A program made the position numbers and the translations under genes. Below are positions 43,478 through 52,025 of a stretch of DNA of 52,948 bases, piece by piece (position 1 is the stretch's first letter; every line of letters starts with the position of its first letter). The DNA comes from Deltaproteobacteria bacterium. Lineage in GTDB: Bacteria > Desulfobacterota > Desulfobacteria > Desulfobacterales > JAHEIW01. The notes under the pieces are model-generated. The model was given only the letters and a program-made list of their open reading frames with translations, made no database searches and had not been told where the DNA came from. The stretch covers positions 1 to 52,948 of the forward strand of contig JAHEIW010000018.1 of NCBI GenBank assembly GCA_024639185.1, in the 5' to 3' direction.

Positions 43478-43829
43478 AGAATGGGTACACTATAATTAAA
43501 CCGAACACCAGCTAAAAATGATAACGTCAGATTTCTTTAAACCCTGGGGCAGGCACTATTCAAGTTTCACGTGAAAACACATTGGGTAGTGTATCTTATG
43601 AAATATCAGCACTATAATTTGATTTTCGAAATTGTATGTTTAGGTTATTTGCATATTTGAAGCCTGATGTGTTTAACAATGGACATGCGCAGAATCATGC
43701 CTACAATTGAATCAATTTTAAAAAAAAGATTGGAATAATGGTTAATCGTGAAGGGTAAAATATTAATTAATAAGTTTAATATATGGCTAAATATAACTGA
43801 AATTGATAATAATAACTGAGGAGAAAGAT
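43478..43829. other. AT-rich intergenic region
   Basis: About 350 bp, markedly AT-rich, without a supportable gene. A promoter for the downstream remnant and uspA is expected here; no confident -35/-10 or -24/-12 pair recognised. Confidence 0.4.
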
Positions 43830-43889
43830 ATGGAGCTTGAGGGTAAAAAAGTGGCTATTTTAGTGGACCTTTGCATTTGCCTGTGTTAA
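43830..43889 (+). pseudogene. 5' remnant of a DJ-1/PfpI-family gene
   Basis: GAGGAGAAAG followed by ATG at 43830 encodes MELEGKKVAILVD, the characteristic opening of DJ-1/PfpI-type (class I glutamine amidotransferase-like) proteins. The frame then leaves the family pattern and meets TAA at 43887-43889 after 19 residues. The rest of the gene is missing, so this is a start region orphaned by a deletion, 96 bp before the uspA start. Confidence 0.55.
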
Positions 43890-43984
43890 TAGGAAAATCA
43901 CAACGGTGCCCCGCGCACACCGGCAACGATCTGACCGATGGTGCCCAAAAACGTTTTACTTGTGCCGTAAAGGAGGAAGAGGAG

Positions 43985-44377
43985 ATGAAAATACTCGTAG
44001 GGTATGACGGAACCAACTCGGCAAAAGAAGCCTTAAACCTGGCAAAATCCCATGCCAAGGCTTTTGGTGCCTCCATTCAGGTGGTGACATCCATGCAAAA
44101 AGGGACAGAGTCTGAAAGGCAGGAAATCGAACAGGCCGAGCGCGGCCTGGAATATGCCAAATCCCTGTTTGAAGAAGCCGATATTGCTTGCAACACGCAT
44201 TTGCTGATTCGCGGTCTGTCAGCCGGTGAAGATCTGGTTGAATTCGCAAACGAGAACCAGATTGGCCAAATTATCGTGGGTGTCAAACGCAGATCAAAGG
44301 TCGGAAAATTGCTGATGGGCTCTACTGCGCAGTATGTCATATTACAGGCCGATTGTCCTGTGGTCACGGTTAAATAA
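43985..44377 (+). CDS. Universal stress protein (UspA family)
   Basis: 130 residues from the ATG at 43985, with GGAGGAAGAGG directly upstream. A single Usp domain: KILVGYDGTNSAKEALNLA (strand 1 and helix 1), then the ATP-binding signature GQIIVGVKRRSKVGKLLMGSTAQYVI containing the G-x2-x-G-x9-GS-type pattern, ending DCPVVTVK. Probably an ATP-binding cytoplasmic dimer. A remnant of another gene precedes it, so it may have inherited that promoter. Confidence 0.93.
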   Translation: MKILVGYDGTNSAKEALNLAKSHAKAFGASIQVVTSMQKGTESERQEIEQAERGLEYAKSLFEEADIACNTHLLIRGLSAGEDLVEFANENQIGQIIVGVKRRSKVGKLLMGSTAQYVILQADCPVVTVK

Positions 44378-44436
44378 AATTAAATCGAATTGTTCATACT
44401 TCCTGCACGCGGCGACCTGAAGGAATCAGTATATTG

Positions 44437-44475
44437 AGACCCCGTGATGGCATCCATATCATGGGGTCTTATTAT
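44437..44475. terminator. Bidirectional terminator between uspA and the ABC transporter
   Basis: Stem AGACCCC (44437-44443) / GGGGTCT (44463-44469), extended by further TGAT/ATCA pairs, with a T-rich flank on the plus side. It separates convergent genes. Confidence 0.65.
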
Positions 44476-45356
44476 GCGGTCTTTTTGCTGAGTTTGTTTT
44501 CGAGTTTAGCCACCCCCAGAGAGCACGCCAGTGTTAGGATTAAATACATCGCCGTGATCGTAATCCAGATTTCAAAGGTAAAATAAGTTGTTGCCATGAG
44601 TTCCATACCCTGGAAGGTCAATTCCTGAATCGAAATAACCGATACGATGGCCGAATCTTTGATGGTTGAAATAAATTGTCCGGCCAGAGGCGGCAGAATA
44701 CGCTGGATGGCTTGAGGCAGGATTATCAACCGCATGCGTTGCCATCTGGATAATCCCAGTGCGTCTGCAGCCTCCCATTGGCCTTTTTCAATGGACTGGA
44801 TACCGGCCCGGACGATTTCGGTCATATAGGCGCCTTCAAATATGGAAAGCGTGATTAAGGCTGAAATAAAAGCGCCAAACAGCGGTGGGGCAGCAAACAA
44901 AAATGTCATCAAAGCCTGGGTCGATTCGCTGCGCGAGCGGATAAAGGCCTCTACTCCCAGGACCGGCAAGATCTGGTTACTGACAAAAAAATAGAAAATA
45001 AAAATCAAAACCAAGGGCGGCAAGTTGCGGGTCAATTCAACATAACTGCCTGCCAGCATGCGTTTAAAAAGACTTCGACTGACACGCAGCATTCCCATCA
45101 CGATCCCAATGAACGTGGCCAGTAAAGTGGCCCAGATGCTCAGTCGGATCGTGGTCAAAAATCCTTGCAGCAGTATGTTGGGGACCCATTGACGGGTATC
45201 CGGATCGAAACGAATGAAATACTGGGGTATGGCATCCCAGTTCCAGGTGTATTTCAGACCCATCGACACTTTGTATCCGACAAACACGACTGCCGCACCC
45301 AACAGGCCGCCGATAATAATATCAATGGTGGTTATTTTGGGTCTGCCGGTTACCAC
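44472..45356 (-). CDS. Polar amino-acid ABC transporter permease
   Basis: 294-residue inner-membrane permease of the His/Glu/Asp family. About six membrane segments. The ATPase-docking EAA loop is EAADALGLSRWQRMRLIILPQA (shown as EAADALG at about 212-218 followed by IILPQA). Preceding ELTRNLPPLVLIFIFYFF and SIFEGAYMTEIVRAGIQSI are typical. Last gene of a minus-strand set permease-binding protein-permease; 7 bp separate it from the binding-protein stop. No ATPase gene follows. Confidence 0.93.
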   Translation of the reverse strand: MVTGRPKITTIDIIIGGLLGAAVVFVGYKVSMGLKYTWNWDAIPQYFIRFDPDTRQWVPNILLQGFLTTIRLSIWATLLATFIGIVMGMLRVSRSLFKRMLAGSYVELTRNLPPLVLIFIFYFFVSNQILPVLGVEAFIRSRSESTQALMTFLFAAPPLFGAFISALITLSIFEGAYMTEIVRAGIQSIEKGQWEAADALGLSRWQRMRLIILPQAIQRILPPLAGQFISTIKDSAIVSVISIQELTFQGMELMATTYFTFEIWITITAMYLILTLACSLGVAKLENKLSKKTA

Positions 45357-45363
45357 GGTGTAC

Positions 45364-46197
45364 CTATTTTATTTTACCTTCCCAATCCTTGGTCTCAAAC
45401 CAGTACTGTTTTCGTTCGGCAAGCCATCCTTTGGCTTCTGTTACACGAATCCAGTTGTTAAAATAATTGAGCGTGTCAAAATCTCCTTTTCTGACGGCAA
45501 AACCGATAGGTTCTTTGGTAAAAGTGCCGGTTATCGGTAAAAATAACTGATCGGGATACTTGATGGCCTGAAATGCAGGCAGAGGAGCGGATGCAACGGC
45601 TGCATGTGCTCTGCCGTTTACCACCTCCTGGATCACCTGAGCCTCATCATCAAAGAATTTTTTTTTGGCAGCCGGCATATATTTATTGGCCGCGTCAGCC
45701 GCCGTTGAACCCAGACGGGCGGCAATGGTCACATCAGGCCGGTTGAAATCTGTCAGACGGCTGAAGCCGGCCGCCATCTTTTTATTGGCGACAATAGACT
45801 GACCGGCATAATCATAGGGCAGGCTGAAGTTGACTTTTAAATTGCGATCCGGTCGGACACTCATTCCACCGATAATCACGTCAAATTTACCGGTGAGCAG
45901 CGCCGGAATTATTCCCGCCCATTTGGTTGGCACAAATTCGATTTTTACCCCCATATCAGCAGCCAGCTGACGGGCGACATCGATTTCAAAACCAATGAGT
46001 TTACCGGTCTTGTCTTTCATGGCCCAGGGAACAAAGGTGGACATGCCCACCCGCAGTGTTCCGCGCTTCATAACCTGCTCGATTGTACTTTCCTGTACCA
46101 GCTGTTGCTGGAGCTCTCCGGCCGAAGATGGGCCGGCGAGGCCCGCGATGATAGATAGGAGCATAGCGATTGCCAGCAAGCGAGTTTGTTTTTGCAT
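45364..46197 (-). CDS. Periplasmic amino-acid-binding protein
   Basis: 277 residues from the ATG at 46197, with AAGGAGGT upstream. A signal peptide (about 1-28, ending GPSSA) leads into a type II solute-binding fold: GTLRVGMSTFVPWAMKDKTG, GFEIDVARQLAADMGVKIEFV and KFDVIIGGMSVRPDRNLKVNFS, with the Arg of the ligand pocket in SVRPDRN. It is a soluble (non-lipoprotein) type. Lies between the two permease genes. Ligand probably a polar amino acid; it cannot be identified. Confidence 0.93.
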   Translation of the reverse strand: MQKQTRLLAIAMLLSIIAGLAGPSSAGELQQQLVQESTIEQVMKRGTLRVGMSTFVPWAMKDKTGKLIGFEIDVARQLAADMGVKIEFVPTKWAGIIPALLTGKFDVIIGGMSVRPDRNLKVNFSLPYDYAGQSIVANKKMAAGFSRLTDFNRPDVTIAARLGSTAADAANKYMPAAKKKFFDDEAQVIQEVVNGRAHAAVASAPLPAFQAIKYPDQLFLPITGTFTKEPIGFAVRKGDFDTLNYFNNWIRVTEAKGWLAERKQYWFETKDWEGKIK

Positions 46198-46282
46198 GGA
46201 TGACCTCCTTTTTAGACGCATATAAATTGACAAATGAATATGTAAATTTAGGGTGACCGACCAAAAAGAGAAGACCCTGTTT

Positions 46283-47107
46283 CTACTGGGCCTCGATTTT
46301 TAAGCGCTTTTCCATATAAGCTACAGTTGCCGATAATAGCAACGTTATGGATAAGTAGATGGCCGCAACGGTAAACCAGATTTCAAAGACCAGAAAGGTT
46401 TCAGAAATTATCACCTGACCGCGCATGGTTAAATCATAAATGGCAATGGTGCTGACCAGAGCGGAATCTTTTATCAGCGAAATGGCCTGGCTGGTCAGGG
46501 GCGGCAAAATTCGCCGCAGCGCCTGGGGCAAAATAATAAAACGGTACGCCTGGTAGGTATTGAGGCCAATGCTAAAAGCGGCTTCCCACTGACCGCGCTG
46601 AATGGAGACAATCCCGGCCCGAAATATTTCAGATGCATAGGCACCTTCAAAAAGGCTTAAAGCCAGTACGGCTGTTGTAAACCCACTGATATCCAATACC
46701 GGTCCCAGGACAAAATACATAAAAAATAATTGAACCAGCAGGGGGGTGTTGCGAATAATTTCAAGATACGTCCGGGCAATACTTCGCGCCAGAAATGATC
46801 GCGAAAGCCGCATCAGGGCACTTGTTAATCCAAAAACAAACGCCAGCAAAAGGCTGATGGCCGTAATGCGTATTGTTATTTGCAGCCCCTGTATCAAAGG
46901 TCCGGCTATGACTTGATTGTCAATCGTGGTGATAACATATTGCGGTACGCGGTACCATTGCCAGTTATATCCCAGCTGCCGGGTACCATTTAAGATCAAC
47001 CCGCTAAAGGCTGCCACGACGATTAAAAATTTGAATACATCTGCCAGGACCTGACGGTTTAAACCGGACATCGCAGCCGGGGCGGGTATTTTTTTCAAAG
47101 GTGTCAT
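46283..47107 (-). CDS. Polar amino-acid ABC transporter permease
   Basis: 274-residue second permease of the same transporter. EAA loop is EAAFSIGLNTYQAYRFIILPQALRRILPPL (EAAFSIG near 190). SLFEGAYASEIFRAGIVSIQRGQWEA precedes it, as in the partner permease. The C-terminal SITLLLSATVAYMEKRLKIEA is shared family architecture. It is transcribed first in the minus-strand set. With the 44472 gene it can form the heterodimeric channel; the ATPase must come from elsewhere in the genome. Confidence 0.93.
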   Translation of the reverse strand: MTPLKKIPAPAAMSGLNRQVLADVFKFLIVVAAFSGLILNGTRQLGYNWQWYRVPQYVITTIDNQVIAGPLIQGLQITIRITAISLLLAFVFGLTSALMRLSRSFLARSIARTYLEIIRNTPLLVQLFFMYFVLGPVLDISGFTTAVLALSLFEGAYASEIFRAGIVSIQRGQWEAAFSIGLNTYQAYRFIILPQALRRILPPLTSQAISLIKDSALVSTIAIYDLTMRGQVIISETFLVFEIWFTVAAIYLSITLLLSATVAYMEKRLKIEAQ

Positions 47108-47261
47108 AACAGAATCACAATTGTATGGCCCTTCCGGGTGCTAGGTGTTTATCAGCGGTTATAGGGTAATGCCCACAGCAAATCGGGCATTGCCGCGTTA
47201 TTGTCGTCGTACGCCATTGGCAAAAAGATCGCAAGCCACCGATGGTGCCCATAATCGCAAT

Positions 47262-48635
47262 TCAGTTTGTCAGGCTTTGCAAAGGAGCGGGGATGAGGCC
47301 GCCGCGCCGAACAAATGGATTCGGATTATGGCCATTGTTTACCGATATTATGGTGGACTGGCCTAGCAGACCGCCAAAAAATGCGCTGTCTCCGGCTTTT
47401 TTCCCGGGAACCGGTATGAGGCGCGTTGCTGTGGTTTTGTTGTTGATGACACCGATGGCCATTTCATCAGCCATAATGGCAGCAATCGTCTCTGCGGTGG
47501 TATCACCCGGCAGGGCAATCATATCCAGTCCAACGGAGCACACAGCCGTAATGGCCTCCAGTTTGTCCAGTCCGATATAACCCTTGCGGGCCGCTTCTGA
47601 TATATTAAGGTCCTCGCTCACCGGGATGAAGGCACCGCTCAAACCACCTACCCGGGAACTGGCGAATGCACCGCCTTTTTTGACGGCATCGTTGATAAGC
47701 GCCAAAGCCGCCGTTGTTCCGGGCACACCGATACTCAGCAGACCCAGGCTCTGAAAAATTTCACCCACACTATCACCGACATTGGGTGTCGGCGCCAGCG
47801 ACAGATCAACAACACCGAATCGAATATTTAAGTAATCGGCAACTTCCCGGCCGATGAGCTCTCCGACCCGGGTGACTTTATAGGCCGTTTTTTTAATTAT
47901 TTCTGAGAGTTGTCCAAGATCCAGCTGGTCATTGGTGTCCAGGGCGCGTTCAAGGGCATTTTTGACAACTCCCGGTCCGCTGACCCCGACGTTAATAACG
48001 GCATCGGCTTCACCGATGCCCAGATAAGCACCGGCCATAAAAGGAATGTCTTGTGGAATATTGGCGAACACGCAAAGCTTGGCACAGGCAATGCCATCAC
48101 AATCAGCGGTCAGTTGGGCTGCCTGCTTGATGGCCTGGCCCATCCGCAATACCGCATCCATATTAATGCCGGCTTTGGTTGAAGCGACATTAACCGAAGC
48201 ACAGACGCGTTGCGTCTCAGTCAAAGCTTGCGGAATGGCCTCAAGCAGAGCCATATCGCCGCGGGCCATGCCTTTTTCAACCAGAGCGCTGAATCCGCCG
48301 ATAAAATCGACATCAACCGCCTCAGCCGCCTCGTCCAATACCCGCGCAACCGCTACCATTTGAGTAGACGACATGGCCGCGCCGACTGCCGCAATTGGGC
48401 TGACAGCTATTCTTTTGTTGACCACGGGGATGCCGTATTTTTGCCCGATATGATTGCAGGCACTGACCAGGTTGGCTGCATAATGGGTAATACGAGTGCG
48501 GATCTTCCGGGTCAGTTTTTCCAGGTTTTGGCTGGCACAATCCAGCAGATTGATACCCAGGGTTACGGTGCGTACATCCAGGTTTTCATTTTTAAGCATT
48601 TCCAGCGTGGAAAGAATTTCTCTTTGGCTCAGCAT
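47262..48635 (-). CDS. UPF0210 (DUF711/PFL family) protein
   Basis: 457 residues of the UPF0210 family, a fold related to pyruvate formate-lyase-like barrels with unproven function. Conserved runs seen include VVNKRIAVSPIAAVG, VDFIGGFSALVEKGM, CAKLCVFANIPQDIPFMAGA, INVGVSGPGVVKNAL, LAPTPNVGDSVGEIF and GGLSGAFIPVSED. In many genomes it sits next to a UPF0237/ACT protein, as here (the ACT gene lies just upstream on the same strand). The pair may sense an amino acid or its derivative; this is inference. Confidence 0.93.
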   Translation of the reverse strand: MLSQREILSTLEMLKNENLDVRTVTLGINLLDCASQNLEKLTRKIRTRITHYAANLVSACNHIGQKYGIPVVNKRIAVSPIAAVGAAMSSTQMVAVARVLDEAAEAVDVDFIGGFSALVEKGMARGDMALLEAIPQALTETQRVCASVNVASTKAGINMDAVLRMGQAIKQAAQLTADCDGIACAKLCVFANIPQDIPFMAGAYLGIGEADAVINVGVSGPGVVKNALERALDTNDQLDLGQLSEIIKKTAYKVTRVGELIGREVADYLNIRFGVVDLSLAPTPNVGDSVGEIFQSLGLLSIGVPGTTAALALINDAVKKGGAFASSRVGGLSGAFIPVSEDLNISEAARKGYIGLDKLEAITAVCSVGLDMIALPGDTTAETIAAIMADEMAIGVINNKTTATRLIPVPGKKAGDSAFFGGLLGQSTIISVNNGHNPNPFVRRGGLIPAPLQSLTN

Positions 48636-48658
48636 TTTTTCCCTCTATCCATGTGTAA

Positions 48659-48801
48659 GTCTGCAGAAGACAGATGTCAAAAGACAGAGAACAGATAACG
48701 AATTGGTTTAATTTGCAGCCTTGCGGTTGTATTCTGATCTTTGTCTTCTGTCTTCTGTAGACTGACATCTGACCTCTGTTTCCTGACTTTTGTAATCTGT
48801 T
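48659..48801. repeat. Inverted pair of degenerate 7-bp tandem repeats (element G)
   Basis: Left arm 48659-48700: GTCTGCA, GAAGACA, GATGTCA, AAAGACA, GAGAACA, GATAACG. Right arm 48732-48801: TTCTGAT, CTTTGTC, TTCTGTC, TTCTGTA, GACTGAC, ATCTGAC, CTCTGTT, TCCTGAC, TTTTGTA, ATCTGTT. Register is strict in both. Fills the gap between the UPF0210 and ACT genes and touches the ACT stop codon. Confidence 0.88.
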
Positions 48802-49354
48802 AGATTCGGTGTATGGCCTCAAAAATATTGCGATGCTGAATATCAATGTCGAGTGCCAATTCCTGTGCGCGTTTTTTTAATTCCTGATAAAGCGCTTGCT
48901 GATCGGTTTGCGGTGGCACATCAACTTCATAAATCATGATATTATCACCCGGGTCGTCACCCCCTTTAAAAACCGCTTGCAGATTGGTGATGTTACCTTC
49001 GAAACGAGCAATTACTTCACTGATACCGGCCACCAGTCCTTTACGATCCGGTCCTTTGGTTGTTACGATATAAGATTCACTTTGGGGTGGTGAAACCGGT
49101 GTTGTCATGGCTTCAAACAGGGTGATATGGACATCGAGACCCAGCGGCGCCAGCGCGGCAGTTAAGGTCTGGCGTAAAGATTCTTCGGAAAGATCAGCCG
49201 GCATTGAAATGATGAAAATACCGGCGAAAATAAATTGAAGCGTTGTTTGACTCACATTTTCAATATTACAATCACGTGCGAACAGGATCTTGGAGACGGC
49301 AGCGACGATACCGGGTCTGTCATGTCCTAAAATTGCGATAATCGCTTTATCCAT
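48800..49354 (-). CDS. Two-ACT-domain protein (UPF0237-like)
   Basis: 184 residues from the ATG at 49354 (GGGAGCC upstream; a longer frame to 49426 is less likely). Two ACT domains: the first at about 4-85 (AIIAILGHDRPGIVAAVSKIL), the second at about 93-175 (YIVTTKGPDRKGLVAGISEVIA). GcvR-like regulatory proteins have the same layout. It is the usual neighbour of UPF0210 proteins. The ACT pair likely binds an amino acid; no effector domain is attached. Confidence 0.9.
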   Translation of the reverse strand: MDKAIIAILGHDRPGIVAAVSKILFARDCNIENVSQTTLQFIFAGIFIISMPADLSEESLRQTLTAALAPLGLDVHITLFEAMTTPVSPPQSESYIVTTKGPDRKGLVAGISEVIARFEGNITNLQAVFKGGDDPGDNIMIYEVDVPPQTDQQALYQELKKRAQELALDIDIQHRNIFEAIHRI

Positions 49355-49525
49355 GAGGTTGGCTCCCGGAATGATACAGCGGTTGGCGGTTAAATGAATT
49401 CTTGCCGGTTCCGTCATCATTATCAAACAATAGGCATCTGTTAGCCGAAGTAAACGCCAGAAGGCTTTCTAAAATTTTAGCCTGCACCGCAAACACTTCA
49501 TTTGACTGCCCATAGCCAGAGTCGA

Positions 49526-50038
49526 TTAATATGGGTGTTGTGCAGCGCTTACGATTTCATTAATTTGATTTTCAATATATTGTCCCAGCGCATGGGCCTT
49601 TGTAGTCGATATGCTTTGTATACCGATAGCCAAACCTTCAATTTCGGACTCGCTGATATCTGTCATTTTGTTGACCAGAAAGCTATCGACCTCTCCATCG
49701 TCGAGGAGATAACCACACGCGCCAACAGCGCCGACAAATTCCTCGTCCGCGAAAATTGGCACGACCAGTTTGAGCATGCCCGCATCACATTCTTCGATAA
49801 CCGTTTGTTTCGACCGCATTGCCAGGGTGGCGATATTCATGTGGGCCGGGGCACAAATAAAACTTTGACCTTTATCGGTTGCTTTAATAGCCGGACATAA
49901 TTGATTGGCCCAGTTTTTTAATTCAGAGATGCGATAACCTTTGGTGTCAAAAACATTGACATCCAATCCGGACTGTTGATGGATATCTTTTTCAAGCGCA
50001 ACCCAACGTTTTAGCGGTGCCAGATCTGTTAATTGCAT
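49526..50038 (-). CDS. Stand-alone PocR-domain sensor protein
   Basis: 170 residues from the ATG at 50038, with AGGGAGGA upstream. The whole protein is one PocR ligand-binding domain (a PAS-like sensor of small organic ligands found on AraC-type regulators and kinases): CPAIKATDKGQSFICAPAHMN and EECDAGMLKLVVPIFADEEFVGAVGACG. The cysteines at about 50, 63, 86 and 109 could bind metal or redox-sense. It has no attached output domain, so it must act through a partner. No obvious partner is adjacent. Confidence 0.85.
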   Translation of the reverse strand: MQLTDLAPLKRWVALEKDIHQQSGLDVNVFDTKGYRISELKNWANQLCPAIKATDKGQSFICAPAHMNIATLAMRSKQTVIEECDAGMLKLVVPIFADEEFVGAVGACGYLLDDGEVDSFLVNKMTDISESEIEGLAIGIQSISTTKAHALGQYIENQINEIVSAAQHPY

Positions 50039-50162
50039 CAATTTCCTCCCTGTGCCTAAACATTGTCGATAAAGCTCATATTCAATTATGGATGAGTTTC
50101 ATCGATTATTTTAAGTAGACGTGAGTGTCTATCATGCCATCAGATGTGAAGGGGCATATATA

Positions 50163-50450
50163 TCAAAATCGATGGTTTTTGCAAGGTGCTTGGTCAGAAA
50201 GCTCAGGAAATCCATCTTGCGTAATGGACGCAAAAGAAAATGGTCCTGCAACATCGTCATTGACGGCACTCTGTTTTTGGAGATGTTTGCGGATTGTACC
50301 CGCAATTTGGCCAAGCGGATCATTTCTTCTGCTTGTGCTGTATTCAGCAATCTGCCCTTGTGCATCCATTGCTACGGCTTTACTGTCTGCGGCCAGAACT
50401 ATTCCGTTTTTGGTTTTACATGCTATGATTTGAGATGTCCGGATCTCCTT
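50163..50450 (-). pseudogene. Decayed proteasome/HslV-like Ntn-hydrolase gene
   Basis: Minus strand after AAGGAG (50445-50450). The frame reads QIIACKTKNGIVLAADSKAVA and then MDAQGQIAEYSTSRR, which matches the N-terminal strand pair of proteasome-beta/HslV-type Ntn-hydrolases (TTII-x-x-K-x-x-x-GVVLAADSRA). No start codon lies at the expected distance from the ribosome-binding site. The catalytic Thr position and everything after about residue 50 lack a recognisable continuation, and the frame ends at 50163. Judged a degraded, truncated gene, unrelated to the intact hslV at 6677. Confidence 0.55.
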
Positions 50451-50813
50451 ATCTAAAATTTGACTTATAACCTATCCATTATAAAATTATGCCTCTGTTA
50501 AATATCGCCAAACCAAGACAGTCGATTATGAGAAATTATAAAATGCGAGCGTTCTGATACGAATAGCGCCAACTGCATTTCTTCGATGTCTTGCAGGCGA
50601 TCATGTTGTTTGTTTTCCTTATTTCTTTTCTTTCTTTGTTTATTCCTTGACAAAATAGTATCTGGAAGATAAACTTTTAGCACTTAACTTAACTACTAGC
50701 AAAAAGAATTTTGAAAGTAGATACAGTAAAGGCTGTTTTTTATTTTTCGCGTTAGAATATAAAAATCGTAGAAGAAACACATTAGATAAATCATCATAAG
50801 GAGGAAAGATATT
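50451..50813. other. AT-rich intergenic region
   Basis: No supportable gene. Ends in AAGGAGG for the next gene. Probably holds that gene's promoter, but no clear -35/-10 pair is visible. Confidence 0.4.
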
Positions 50814-51194
50814 ATGGCCATTTTAAAAAGAGATTTGCAAGCTGTAAAAAAAGACATCAAAGCACTTGAGAAGAAATTGGAAAAATTATTGAAGGCTTAT
50901 GAAAAACCGCAACGACCGAAAGCGGCCAGGAAAGTAAAGCGCCGAACCGTAAAAGCCAAAGCCAAACCCAGAGCGGTGGCCAAAAAAACCACTAGGCGCA
51001 AAAGAGCACCGCAGGTTACGGCAACTGAACAAATTCTGAGAATTGTCAGAAGGTCCAGAAAAGGTGTGGATGTACCCACGTTGAAAACGAAAACGGGGTT
51101 TCAGGATAAAAAGGTAAGAAATATCATTTTTAGAGCTTCAAAAGAAGGTAAAATAAAAAAGGTCGGCAGAGGAATCTACGTCGGCGCAAAATAA
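50814..51194 (+). CDS. Basic coiled-coil winged-helix protein (histone-like)
   Basis: 126 residues with AAGGAGG upstream of the ATG. Residues 1-35 form a coiled coil (VKKDIKALEKKLEKLLKAYE). Residues 36-65 are extremely Lys/Arg/Ala/Pro-rich (RRTVKAKAKPRAVAKKTTRRKRA), like histone H1 tails. Residues 68-126 form a compact winged-helix-like domain (ATEQILRIVRRSRKGVDVPTLKTKTG, then strand KVGRGIYVG). The layout suggests a dimeric DNA-binding or nucleoid protein. It is monocistronic with its own terminator. Confidence 0.8.
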   Translation: MAILKRDLQAVKKDIKALEKKLEKLLKAYEKPQRPKAARKVKRRTVKAKAKPRAVAKKTTRRKRAPQVTATEQILRIVRRSRKGVDVPTLKTKTGFQDKKVRNIIFRASKEGKIKKVGRGIYVGAK

Positions 51195-51590
51195 AAACGC
51201 TATCCTATTCGCAAACAGGTTTTTGGAAGAAGCAGTTTAGAGGTGCAGTGCCTTTGAGCTGCTTCTTTTAATTTGTGCAATGCGCATCTGATGAGCAAGA
51301 CCGGCGCGCTTAATCGTCACTATCTTTATTTAACCAGCAAGTGTCCCAATACAAGTGTTATTTTTTAGTGATGTCTTTTAAGTTGCGATTAGACATTCGA
51401 CCGAAAAAGATCGGGTTGATAAATGCGCACCTATCAAAGCAGGCTATTCTTCTCCATTGATGTATATGCATAACAGCCCGGGGCTGCTGCGGGTGAAACA
51501 GCGCGCCAAATTGCAACAATCAGGTAATTATCTTTTCGGAACCAGTGAAAAAAAGCTAAACCATCACCGATTCCTGTGAAAAATACCACA
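51195..51590. other. Intergenic region with the terminator of the basic protein
   Basis: 396 bp up to the csp terminator T-tract. The terminator for the basic protein lies at 51227-51270. The rest, 51271-51590, has no recognisable gene or repeat. Confidence 0.45.
51227..51270 (+). terminator. Intrinsic terminator of the basic protein gene
   Basis: Stem AAGAAGCAG (51227-51235) / CTGCTTCTT (51259-51267), 23-base loop, followed by TTTAATTTG. Confidence 0.65.
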
Positions 51591-51625
51591 AAAAAAGGCA
51601 TCTCGACGCTGTGCCTCGAGATGCC
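51591..51625 (-). terminator. Intrinsic terminator of the cold-shock gene
   Basis: On the minus strand, perfect 10-bp stem GGCATCTCGA / TCGAGATGCC with a 9-base loop, followed by TTTTTT. Lies 19 bp after the csp stop codon. Confidence 0.9.
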
Positions 51626-51643
51626 GCTGAATTTGGATTCGAT

Positions 51644-51850
51644 TTAATCTGATTGTTTTTCTACATTTTTTGCAGCCGGTCCTCGCTCGCCCGCTTCAAT
51701 TTCAAATGTAACCCGATCGCCCTCGGCGAGCGTGCGAAATCCGGACATGTTGATCGCTGAATGGTGCACAAATATATCGTCGCCGTCTTTTTGCTCGATA
51801 AAGCCATATCCTTTGCGATTACTAAACCATTTTACAACTCCGTTCGGCAA
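51644..51850 (-). CDS. Cold-shock protein (CspA family)
   Basis: 68-residue single-stranded nucleic-acid-binding OB fold. The RNA-binding motifs are KGYGFI (RNP1, 13-18) and DIFVHHSAI (RNP2, about 25-33). The start codon is TTG: GAGGAGGG lies 7 bases upstream, and the protein would otherwise begin inside the first strand. The transcript carries a strong terminator. Typical RNA chaperone, not necessarily cold-induced. Confidence 0.95.
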   Translation of the reverse strand: MPNGVVKWFSNRKGYGFIEQKDGDDIFVHHSAINMSGFRTLAEGDRVTFEIEAGERGPAAKNVEKQSD

Positions 51851-52025
51851 AACGTGACCCTCCTCTGTGTATTTGTGATCATGGGTTCAAGCGCCGGTTA
51901 AGCTCTGGCAGCTTAAGCAGGCCAAAATTTTAAAACAGATGGTTATTCCAGGTCAAGAAAAATTGCATACCTGCTTTTCGCACACGTCTGTTGAGGCTTG
52001 CCACCTATCAATAAGTCCTGTTTGC

